NCBI GenBank assembly: GCA_002451155.1
Contig: DKBG01000001.1
Location: 1 to 15,026, forward strand
From: Ignavibacteria bacterium UBA6906
Lineage (GTDB): Bacteria > Bacteroidota > Ignavibacteria > UBA10030 > UBA6906
Length of the DNA stretch: 15,026 nt
Reading direction: 5' to 3'
Below are positions 1 through 7,484 of the stretch, one piece after another (position 1 is the stretch's first letter; every line of letters begins with the position of its first letter). The position numbers and the translations under genes are program-made. The notes below the pieces were generated by a model. That model made no database searches and was not told the origin of the DNA. It worked only from the letters and a program-made list of their open reading frames with translations.

Positions 1-1191
1 CGGATCGGTGTACACCAGGTGGTATCGGTCGACCTCGCCTGAGAGAAACTGAATTTCCTCCGGGAAGAACATGGCAAGCTCCCTCCCTGAGAAATAGGGG
101 TGAAGTGTGAACACCGTGTTGTTCGGCTTCCGAGAAACGAACGTGACGTCCCACGTATGCTGCTGGATCGGCTGCAATATGCCCCCCTGCAGAGAGCCGA
201 GTGCAAAGTCTTCCGTCATATATGTATACTTATAAACTGGCGGATTACGCTCCTGACCGAAGCGGATAATGTTCCGCACACGCTTCGTTTCCGTGTGGAC
301 ATAGGGCTCCGACCGATCCGTGGCAATCCGATAGATCACTTCAGGCAGCCGGTACGATCCGAGCGCACCGAACACGGTCTCCCAGGACCCGCGATGCCGC
401 GGGTGGAAGCGGGTGTCATTCCAACGGTCTTCTTTCGGCTCGCCGAAGTATAGCCAGGCAACCCGGGTTGCCGGAGCGGAGAGAGGATTGATGATATCTT
501 CGGGGTAATCGCGACTGTGCCCCCCGCAGTAATTCCCCAGCAGATGCTCCGCCGCAAAGTCGGCGAGAAGAAGATCCAGCATCATCCGGGCGCGGGTCTT
601 CATGACCGTGTCCGCGGCGAATTCATAGAGGACGAGCATCGGGGCGATGAACACCGTACTGTATGTGGGCGAGTCAAATTCTCCCTGGCCGATCGTGGAT
701 GTTGTCCTCATCCAGAACTCAAGCCACTCCCTCGCCTCCTGTATATTCTCGGCAGAACTCCTGCCGTTGAACCACTGATCTCCCCCTTCCCCCGGCCAGG
801 TCTGCGCCGCGAGGTACATCCCCGTGTAATACATGACCCAGTGGTTTTCCGTGTCTCCCCGGTACATGGTCCTCCGACGGAAGGCATCCCTGACTTTCTG
901 ATGAAGCGAATCGGGGAGCCGGTCGCGGGTGTGGAGGTAGGTGCCGATCAGTGTGTAGGCATAGAACATCCCCCCCATTGCAATGTCATGAGTCATCGAA
1001 TCCATAATGACGTAGGCGCGGGGCAAGTCTCTACCGAGCGTGATTTTCGCTGCCAGGGAAAAGAAGCTCACCTCAGACTCCTTCGACACAACGTCAATCA
1101 GACGGGCGGACCGCTCGGCAAAACCATGATCATCGGAATACGCCGCCCAGATCGGCAGAAGCAGGAGCAGAACAAGCGTCAGAGTCTTCAT
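1..1191 (-). CDS. Secreted alpha/alpha-toroid-like protein, C-terminus cut by window edge
   Basis: This frame stays open from an ATG at 1191 to the left edge, giving 397 residues without a stop, so it is the N-terminal part of a longer protein. Residues 1-18 form a clear signal peptide (MKTLTLVLLLLLPIWAAYS), so the product is exported. The rest is rich in Trp, Tyr and Arg, with amphipathic helical stretches such as LHQKVRDAFRRRTMY and AREWLEFWMRTT. It also has a conserved-looking stretch GNYCGGHSRDYPED and a later segment EDFALGSLQGG near residue 335. This layout suggests an (alpha/alpha)-barrel of the polysaccharide-lyase or glycosidase kind, but I do not recognise the family. The start overlaps the stop of the upstream GH37-like gene (ATGA, 1188-1191). 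A GGGGGAG ribosome site lies about 7 nt upstream, so the gene is coupled to that operon. Coding status is secure; function is inference. Confidence 0.85.
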   Translation of the reverse strand, partial: MKTLTLVLLLLLPIWAAYSDDHGFAERSARLIDVVSKESEVSFFSLAAKITLGRDLPRAYVIMDSMTHDIAMGGMFYAYTLIGTYLHTRDRLPDSLHQKVRDAFRRRTMYRGDTENHWVMYYTGMYLAAQTWPGEGGDQWFNGRSSAENIQEAREWLEFWMRTTSTIGQGEFDSPTYSTVFIAPMLVLYEFAADTVMKTRARMMLDLLLADFAAEHLLGNYCGGHSRDYPEDIINPLSAPATRVAWLYFGEPKEDRWNDTRFHPRHRGSWETVFGALGSYRLPEVIYRIATDRSEPYVHTETKRVRNIIRFGQERNPPVYKYTYMTEDFALGSLQGGILQPIQQHTWDVTFVSRKPNNTVFTLHPYFSGRELAMFFPEEIQFLSGEVDRYHLVYTDP

Positions 1192-2483
1192 TCCCGCTCT
1201 CCCCCGAATGGTTCTCTTCCCTGGAAAAGCCGGTGTCCGAGCCAGACCACGGCGGCCGTGGTCCAGCCGTGTAGTGGAACATTCGGCGTCCGCTCCCGGG
1301 GCAATTCAGACGTCCCCTCCACCACATTGTACTTCTCCCAGAATTTCCCCGTCCGGTCAAATTCACTCAGCATGGTCGATAGATAGGATCGCGCGATGCG
1401 TTCGGCTTCACTGTGGTACCCGTATGCATCCAGCCCCTGCACAATCATCATCTGGATGGGCGGCCATCCCGCGGGATACCCCCATTGCACCCACCTGAAT
1501 TCAGGATGCGGGCTCGGGTAGGCAACGTCAGTCTGAGCCAGTCCGCCGGTATGCTCAAATCGGGCAAGATTTCTGACAAGGAACTCAGCCTGCCGCTTGG
1601 TCGCAACGCCCGCCCAGAGAGTCCAGTAGGCCGATAGCGACCAGTACGGAAGGAGTACCTTCCGTTCATACTGGTACTCGAAAAAGAAACCCCTCTCAGA
1701 GTCCCACGCCAGATCACGGATCTTCTTCTCACGGTCCTCCGCAAGCAGCGCCCAGACCTGCGCCCGATCCGGCCAGCCGAGTTCTCCCGCCATCCTCTCA
1801 AGTGCTCGGGCGTATTTCACAAGCGCGCAGTTGAGCATTAACGGAGTGCATCGCGTGACGTCTCCGTCATAGCAGGCAGTGAAGTCAAGCGATTCAGCTT
1901 CGGCCGCGAGCTCGGGCCGGAGATCGGGATCCCCGAGATCCCTATTAGTGGCAAGTCCGGTCGGTGTGCTATGGTGAGACGCGCACCAGTATTTCTCATA
2001 CTCCCGCTGGAGGAACGGATAGGCGATCATCAGGAGCTCGTGGTCCGGATAGACCCTGTAGTATTCCAGGATGCTTTCTGCGAGGAGAGGTGTCTGCGAG
2101 CGCGTAAGATAATAGGTTCGATTCCCGTTCAAGACCATTCCGAACCTCTCGATCATGAACAGGTGGTTGAAAAGGTGGTGCCTGACAATGTCCGTCCTGT
2201 CGTGAAGGAGCAGGGCTTTGTTTACAAAATAAATGTCCCAGCAGTACATTTCGGGGAAGGCCAACTCACTTCCCCCCGCCGAGATGTACGGGTAGGGAAG
2301 GAAGAGGAGCGTCCCGCCCCCCGTTGACCGCTCCTCCTTCGCCCGATGTTCCTGATCGACAAACCAGACGACGTTCAGAGCGGGATCCCGCAGTTCAGGC
2401 TCCTGCGCACGCCTCAGATCCCCATCCCACCAGGACCGAATCAGCGTGTCGGCCGACTCCCATTTTCTTCTCAGGTCATCCAT
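1188..2483 (-). CDS. GH37 trehalase-like glycoside hydrolase, cytoplasmic, divergent
   Basis: The 431-residue product has no signal peptide. It carries the core motifs of family GH37 (alpha,alpha-trehalase). These are FPEMYCWDIY at residues 76-85 (signature 1), NGNRTYYLTRSQTP at 119-132, the catalytic-acid region AESLDF with Asp200, signature 2 as QWGYPAGWPP at 333-342, and FWEKYN with Glu383 matching the catalytic base (E. coli TreA Asp312 and Glu496, from memory). Two signature positions differ: the substrate-binding Arg before Phe in signature 1 is Ala75, and the Asp of QWD is Gly335. It is also shorter than typical TreA/TreF (about 550). It is therefore an inverting alpha-glycosidase of this clan, but trehalose may not be the substrate. 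The ATG at 2483 is chosen because the longer frame from 2579 only reads into the upstream propeller gene, whose stop is at 2497-2499; the gap is 13 nt. The 3' end overlaps the next gene by 4 nt. Confidence 0.88.
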   Translation of the reverse strand: MDDLRRKWESADTLIRSWWDGDLRRAQEPELRDPALNVVWFVDQEHRAKEERSTGGGTLLFLPYPYISAGGSELAFPEMYCWDIYFVNKALLLHDRTDIVRHHLFNHLFMIERFGMVLNGNRTYYLTRSQTPLLAESILEYYRVYPDHELLMIAYPFLQREYEKYWCASHHSTPTGLATNRDLGDPDLRPELAAEAESLDFTACYDGDVTRCTPLMLNCALVKYARALERMAGELGWPDRAQVWALLAEDREKKIRDLAWDSERGFFFEYQYERKVLLPYWSLSAYWTLWAGVATKRQAEFLVRNLARFEHTGGLAQTDVAYPSPHPEFRWVQWGYPAGWPPIQMMIVQGLDAYGYHSEAERIARSYLSTMLSEFDRTGKFWEKYNVVEGTSELPRERTPNVPLHGWTTAAVVWLGHRLFQGREPFGGERE

Positions 2484-2496
2484 CGTATGTGCCGGA

Positions 2497-3504
2497 CTAT
2501 TTCCCCCGTGAACGGACCGAGAGCCCCCACACCTGGGAACCCTCCTGGCTGTTAAAGGCCCAGCTGTTTCCGCCGTCACTGCTCCTGTACAGCCCTCCGT
2601 TCAGCGTGCCCGCAAGAACGATATTCGGATCGCTTGGAAGAACCAGCAGTGAATGGATATCGAGGTTCCCAAGCCCTCGGTTGACCGACTCCCACGAAAG
2701 ACCGCCATCCCGGGAGCGGAATATTCCCTGACCGTACGTTCCGACAAATACGAGAGAGGGCCTCGTAGGGTGTACTGCGATCGAGTACACGGGCGAACCG
2801 TGAATCTTCTTCCCTGAATCCGTCCAGCTCCTCCCCCCGTCATCGGACCGAAAGAGACCCTTCTCCTCCGTCCCGGCCCAGAGAATATTGGGGGCGAGAG
2901 GATCCTGAAGCAGAACATTTGTGATGATTCCGTCCAAACCTGTCAGGGACCAGGAATCCCCTCCGTCGGTCGATTCATAGACTCCGCCCTCCGAGGCCGC
3001 CAGGAGCCTCCCGGTCCGGGATCTGTCAATTATCAGATCCGGGGTGAATGTAGTCCGAAATCCCTTCCGCTGAAACGTCCAGCTCTCCCCGCCGTCTCTG
3101 GTCCGGATTATCCCGTACGCCGTAGCCGCTAACACAAGCTGCGGATCGGTGGGATGCGGAATCACCCTCAGGACCTCGGTCACATCCCATCCAGTCGTAA
3201 CGCGCCACCTCCGCCCGTTGTCTGTTGACCGGAGCACTCCGTTTCCGCAGGCAGACCAGAGGGTGGAATCTGTACCGGGACGGGTGGAAAACATTCTGAT
3301 ATATTCCCGCCAGCCAGAATGGCTCCAGGTGAGACCCCGGTCCGCGCTGACGAAGAGTCCGACAAGCGGATTGTCCGAAGCACCAATCCTATGCTTGCGA
3401 GAGGAGAGCACCGACATGTAGATTGTCTCCTCCTGCGCGTGGGAAAAATCTGACAGCAGAACAAGGCCGAGCAAACAGATACTGAGACTAGATCGTGACG
3501 TCAA
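2497..3504 (-). CDS. Secreted seven-Asp-box beta-propeller (BNR/VPS10-like)
   Basis: This is a 335-residue exported protein built almost wholly of Asp-box repeats (S-x-D-x-G-x-[ST]-W). I count seven: SADRGLTW, STDNGRRW, TRDGGESW, STDGGDSW, SDDGGRSW, SRDGGLSW and SSDGGNSW, spaced about 40-45 residues apart, as expected for a seven-bladed propeller. Such folds occur in sialidases, sortilin/VPS10 proteins, xyloglucanases and YCF48-type assembly factors. No sialidase arginine triad or RIP motif is evident, so it may bind glycan or act as a scaffold rather than hydrolyse. I chose a TTG start at 3504. A GGAGG lies 6 nt upstream of it, and the protein then opens directly with a compact signal peptide (TSRSSLSICLLGLVLLSDFSHA, cut before QEE). 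An ATG at 3552 would give a longer start with an unusual polar extension. The gene overlaps the end of the upstream secreted-protein gene by 17 nt. Confidence 0.88.
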   Translation of the reverse strand: MTSRSSLSICLLGLVLLSDFSHAQEETIYMSVLSSRKHRIGASDNPLVGLFVSADRGLTWSHSGWREYIRMFSTRPGTDSTLWSACGNGVLRSTDNGRRWRVTTGWDVTEVLRVIPHPTDPQLVLAATAYGIIRTRDGGESWTFQRKGFRTTFTPDLIIDRSRTGRLLAASEGGVYESTDGGDSWSLTGLDGIITNVLLQDPLAPNILWAGTEEKGLFRSDDGGRSWTDSGKKIHGSPVYSIAVHPTRPSLVFVGTYGQGIFRSRDGGLSWESVNRGLGNLDIHSLLVLPSDPNIVLAGTLNGGLYRSSDGGNSWAFNSQEGSQVWGLSVRSRGK

Positions 3505-5863
3505 TACCTTCCTCCAGCTGTTGCAGAGAGTATGTTCCGAGGACTTTCCCATTAAAGACCAGAACGCTTGATCCGGCCTTCCCGCGACCGAAGCGCAGCC
3601 GGATAGTCCGGGGTGTGTTCAGATTGTCCGCGAGGTCCACGCGAATTGTGTCCGCCTGTCTGTTCACGCCGGTGACCCGGCAGCCATCAATCCCACAGCC
3701 CCAGCCTCCCGCCAGGTCGATGTAGGCGTCCCCGTATTTCCCGCGGATGATCTGGCAGGATACCACACTGCTCCCGGTCCCCCAGTGGATGCCTGTTACG
3801 CCCCCTGGCCGGTCCAGTGCCGAGTGTGCATAGTTCTCGGCCGTGCGTGGGGAGGTCGAAGACTCAAACAGCGAAAACATCGCTCGCAGGGCCGCAACAG
3901 ATCGCTCGAAATACTCCCGCTCTCCAGTCGCTTCGTAGAACTTCATCAGCGTCACCGCAAAATACCCCTGCCGCGCGTCACTCCATTCGCCGTCGGTATT
4001 CTGAACCCCGAAACCGCCGAACAACTGTCGCGACAGCCAGGGAGCACTCCAGACCTGCTGGTAAAGACAGAGATAGTCGAGAATGGCGCGCCCCTCTTCA
4101 AGGTAGCGGGACTCGCCGGTCGCCCGGTAGAGAGACAGGCAGGCCTCGGCGGCCTGCTGCATGGAGAGCGTATTCTGAGGGAATTGACCGGAGAATGCGT
4201 CGTAGAAGCCGACCGGTTTGCGCGAGCAGGAGAAGAAGGTCTCGAAATCGAACCACTTTTGACGTGGAAGAATTTCCCGGGTTATGTACTCCATCGCCCT
4301 TTCCGCGCCGTGAAGATACTCTGCATCCCCCGTTCGCCGGTAGACCTCCGAGAGCAACAGCGAGGCGCCGGCCGTTTCAGCATTCTCCTCCCTGAACGTC
4401 GCAACGGGCTCGAGGCTCACTGGGTCGTACCAGGATGGAATGACGCCTGATGGCAGTTGACGGGCGAGACAGAAGTCCGCGAACTCCCGCACGGCGCGTG
4501 TGATCTCCGGTTGACGATCAGGCAGAAGGTCGGCCCACTCAAGAAGCCAGCAGGAGGTCCAGGCATTATGAAAGAGCGCGTAGTTTCGTCCACCGTCGAT
4601 CCCGCCCCATCCCTGGTCATTGACCCAGTGGCCACCGGCACTGTCCAGGTAGAATATGGAGGGGGCGATCCCGTTCCTCCTTGGTGCAGAGAGAGCCAGG
4701 GTCAGGACTCCGGTCGCCTGCTTCTGCAGTGCGATATCGTTCGCATCCTGACCATATCGATAGACGCCGTAGGCGGTCCGCAGGGAGTTGAACCAGACGT
4801 TGAACCAGCAATCAGTGTCCGCGGCGCGTGGCAATCGGTTGCTCCAGGCAAGCCGACCCTGCGTCAGAAGAGTCACCGGCTTCCCCCCGTAAGTCGATTC
4901 CACAGCGATCTGAGGGAGGTAGTCGCGCCAGGCTTTCCGCTGATAGACGGCAAAGGGTTCTGACTGAGGTCCCGATGATCGAAGGATCCCCTGTCTGCCC
5001 CATCGATCCCAGTGGAACCGTACAATCGCGCGGTACCCCTGACGGGGCACGGCCTCCGCATCCAGATAGAGGAAATACCCGTACACGAGAGTGGTATTTT
5101 CCAGCAGCGATGTCATGGCCGGGCTGTACGTATAGAACACATGAGACCGGGTCCTCCAGTTCATGATGCCGTAGCAGAGCAACGGCACACCGCCAGAGTC
5201 GACCCGCACATCCGCAGCAGTTTGAACCGCACGCCACGGCTGGATCAGGTCCACATCCGGAATCATCGCGGCGAACCCGCTTCCGGTTTGCATCATGAGG
5301 GCGGGTGCGCGAAATGTATGGTCCGCGATGACATCCATCGGTTCCGGACGCAGTTGCGGTGTCCAGACGAAGTCAGGAGCCCGCCCGGGCGATCCCGCGG
5401 GTGCAACAAACGAGTACGCAGATGTCAGGCTCGAGCACTCATGGATTCCGCCCATCTCGTCGCGGACTTCAACGTGGAAGAACGGATCGTTCCCCTCCAG
5501 TCTGATTGTTTTCTTCAACCTGTGGCGTTCAAGGAGCAATCCAAGTACCAGCGTTGCAGCTTCTTCGGATCCCCCCAGCTCGTCGATGGTGCGAAAATGC
5601 TCTGTAATGGTCTTTCCGTCACACTGGAGTTCGGCATCTCCCCGAAGGGGGTGGCCGCTGCGGAGGAGCATCACCCATCCATTCTTGCCCCTGCCATAAT
5701 ATTCCTCCGTGACGCCATCTCTTCCGCTGCGAAGAACGAGCCGGACCCTGGCGTTCCGGATCTCCGTGGTCCCGCTGCGAGTACTGTCAACTGTCACCTG
5801 ACTCATCGCCTGTACTGAGAGCAGGACCAGTCCGAGGAACGAAATGATGACACGTCGGGTCAC
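3488..5863 (-). CDS. Large secreted six-hairpin (alpha/alpha toroid) glycosidase-like protein
   Basis: The 791-residue product starts with a signal peptide (MTRRVIISFLGLVLLSVQAMS, cut near residue 21). Residues about 25-300 look beta-rich, consistent with a sandwich domain. Residues about 330-690 show repeated Trp/Tyr-rich helical pairs (for example FHNAWTSCWLLEWADLL, AETAGASLLLSEVYRRTGDAEYL, QAAEACLSLYRATGESRYLEEG). This is the spacing seen in six-hairpin glycosidases and polysaccharide lyases. The last 90 residues return to beta character (RIRLRFGRG, SSVLVFNGKVLG), like a small C-terminal sandwich domain. I cannot assign a CAZy family or a catalytic pair. The start is GTG at 5863, giving a GTGA overlap (5860-5863) with the upstream amidohydrolase stop; no ATG is available nearby and the ribosome site is weak, so translation is probably coupled. 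A role in degrading an extracellular glycan fits the signal peptide and the neighbours. Confidence 0.88.
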   Translation of the reverse strand: MTRRVIISFLGLVLLSVQAMSQVTVDSTRSGTTEIRNARVRLVLRSGRDGVTEEYYGRGKNGWVMLLRSGHPLRGDAELQCDGKTITEHFRTIDELGGSEEAATLVLGLLLERHRLKKTIRLEGNDPFFHVEVRDEMGGIHECSSLTSAYSFVAPAGSPGRAPDFVWTPQLRPEPMDVIADHTFRAPALMMQTGSGFAAMIPDVDLIQPWRAVQTAADVRVDSGGVPLLCYGIMNWRTRSHVFYTYSPAMTSLLENTTLVYGYFLYLDAEAVPRQGYRAIVRFHWDRWGRQGILRSSGPQSEPFAVYQRKAWRDYLPQIAVESTYGGKPVTLLTQGRLAWSNRLPRAADTDCWFNVWFNSLRTAYGVYRYGQDANDIALQKQATGVLTLALSAPRRNGIAPSIFYLDSAGGHWVNDQGWGGIDGGRNYALFHNAWTSCWLLEWADLLPDRQPEITRAVREFADFCLARQLPSGVIPSWYDPVSLEPVATFREENAETAGASLLLSEVYRRTGDAEYLHGAERAMEYITREILPRQKWFDFETFFSCSRKPVGFYDAFSGQFPQNTLSMQQAAEACLSLYRATGESRYLEEGRAILDYLCLYQQVWSAPWLSRQLFGGFGVQNTDGEWSDARQGYFAVTLMKFYEATGEREYFERSVAALRAMFSLFESSTSPRTAENYAHSALDRPGGVTGIHWGTGSSVVSCQIIRGKYGDAYIDLAGGWGCGIDGCRVTGVNRQADTIRVDLADNLNTPRTIRLRFGRGKAGSSVLVFNGKVLGTYSLQQLEEGIDVTI

Positions 5864-7482
5864 GTTCTGACTTTCTGGATGATGCGCTCCATATTCAAAC
5901 CAAACATCTTCTTCTTTTCAGCGAACGTGCAATGCGAATAGGCCATCCACCCGAATTGCGGAATTGGATCGCGCATCGGCTGGTCAGTTCCAAACAGGAC
6001 CCGATCCGCCCCCACGTGTTTCGCCATGAATTCGATAACCCTGTAGGTGACAGCGGTCAGCGTGATCTCAAGGACAACGTTCGGGTGCTTCAGGGCCATT
6101 TCGATCCCCAGTCTCGCATCATGGTAGTTCGCCCCGCAGTGCGCGATGATGAATGTGATATTCGGAAATTTCGGGGCGATGTCGTTGATTTCCGCAACGA
6201 CATTCGGAGATGGGTGAATGAGTGCATACGCGTGTATCCGGTTTCCATATTCGTACCAGGGATGCCACAGCGGATCGTTGTACGGGATACCGGTCCGGGG
6301 ATGGTAGGGTTTCATTCCCTCCATCTTGTACTTGCCATACAGTTTGCGGAATTCCCGCTTCCAGTCCTTTACATACTGCGGCTGCAGGGTGGCGTAGCCG
6401 TGATACACCTGCGGGTAGCGTTCCATCGCCTCACGGACAATCTCATTGCCCTCCTCATAGTCCGTCCAGACGGCGAGGAAACCGCTGATACAGATCTTGT
6501 CGATGCCCATCAGCTTCGCCCGCTCCACCATGGCGGCAGCGTCGGAGTGCGGCTGGTGCAGAAAGCCGATACCTGCGGCATCGTCATGAGCGATGTGCGC
6601 GTGCGAATCAATGACCAGCATGGAATCGAGCGGTCTGCCTTCCTTGGCCGCCCGGAGCACCGGATCCCCGACGTTTTTGTTCCAGTAGGGAGGAGGAAGC
6701 GTCTGGAGTTTCATGAGTCTGGCACAGTTGTTCGCGGCGACAGCCTGTTTTTCCTCTGCGGTCAGGGTGCAGTAGTCAACGAAGGCCTTCGCAGCTCCGG
6801 GGGCCTTCGTCAGCGCGCCGCTGCCAAACAAAATCCGCTCTGCACCGAACCAGCCGGCAAACACCTCCATCGCCCTGTTCCCCTGGTGATTCGAAAGATC
6901 GAGGCTCAGGTTCTTGTGCTTCTGCATCATCCAGTAGAGATACCGGGTCGCATCCCACCGGGAGGCAAGGAGAATAACTTTGAGCCGCGGATGCCAGGAA
7001 AGGACCGCATCAAGTTCGGTCAGAAGGACCTGGTTGCTCGGCTCAAGGAGGTCGGGCCCGTACATGTGCCCTCCTTCTATCATGAGCGGGATCCCTTCGT
7101 TCTCAAAGGCCTGGAGAAGTGGCCCGCAGAAGGAATCGTTGAAGGGATACCGATGGCTGCGCGGATACATTTTCGCCACCCGGATGTCGTTGTCGCGCAT
7201 CTCCTTCACGACGTCATCCGGCACAGGCATCTCCCCCGTGTGGTGTGGCATCACCGTCCAGACACCATAGAGTCTGGGGCTCTTTTTAAGCTCGCGCAGG
7301 AGCATGCGGTTCCCATAGGACGGGTCGTATTCCTTCGCCGTCGAATGGGCGATCAGTGCGCCGTGGATCCCGCACCACTCCATCTCCTCCAGGAGGATCT
7401 CCGTCTCGTAGTGCTCCTCTGGATCCTTGGGTCCCCGCTTCCCCACCATCGCATAGCAGTCAAGATAGATGCGTTCAGGCAT
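5860..7482 (-). CDS. Tandem amidohydrolase-2 fusion, N-terminal domain metal-site degenerate
   Basis: The 540-residue cytoplasmic protein contains two copies of the metal-dependent amidohydrolase-2 TIM barrel (PF04909-type), at about residues 5-262 and 288-538. The C-terminal copy has a full set of likely ligands: IDSHAH (His294, His296), LIHP (His423), IIAHCG (His448) and LFGTD (Asp500). The N-terminal copy aligns over the same landmarks but has LDCYAM (Tyr10, Met12), LLASRW (Ser174) and LFGSG (Gly222), so four expected ligands are replaced; the fifth position, around Glu136 to His139, is uncertain. The C-terminal barrel is thus probably the catalytic one (hydrolase, decarboxylase or lactonase chemistry), and the N-terminal one a structural or regulatory partner. 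The start is uncertain among GTG at 7491, GTG at 7488 and ATG at 7482. I chose ATG because GGTGGTG precedes it by 3 nt and homologous barrels begin at MPERIYLD-like sequence. It overlaps or abuts the aminotransferase stop at 7485-7487. Confidence 0.9.
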   Translation of the reverse strand: MPERIYLDCYAMVGKRGPKDPEEHYETEILLEEMEWCGIHGALIAHSTAKEYDPSYGNRMLLRELKKSPRLYGVWTVMPHHTGEMPVPDDVVKEMRDNDIRVAKMYPRSHRYPFNDSFCGPLLQAFENEGIPLMIEGGHMYGPDLLEPSNQVLLTELDAVLSWHPRLKVILLASRWDATRYLYWMMQKHKNLSLDLSNHQGNRAMEVFAGWFGAERILFGSGALTKAPGAAKAFVDYCTLTAEEKQAVAANNCARLMKLQTLPPPYWNKNVGDPVLRAAKEGRPLDSMLVIDSHAHIAHDDAAGIGFLHQPHSDAAAMVERAKLMGIDKICISGFLAVWTDYEEGNEIVREAMERYPQVYHGYATLQPQYVKDWKREFRKLYGKYKMEGMKPYHPRTGIPYNDPLWHPWYEYGNRIHAYALIHPSPNVVAEINDIAPKFPNITFIIAHCGANYHDARLGIEMALKHPNVVLEITLTAVTYRVIEFMAKHVGADRVLFGTDQPMRDPIPQFGWMAYSHCTFAEKKKMFGLNMERIIQKVRT

Positions 7483-7484
7483 GG

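Noticed and set aside
517..1386. A 289-codon plus-strand frame near the left edge
   Set aside because: It is antisense to the secreted toroid gene and the end of the GH37-like gene; the minus strand shows a signal peptide and family motifs there, while this frame shows none.
2497..3504. Calling the Asp-box protein a sialidase
   Set aside because: Asp boxes alone mark the propeller fold; the N-terminal RIP motif and catalytic Arg/Tyr/Glu set were not seen.
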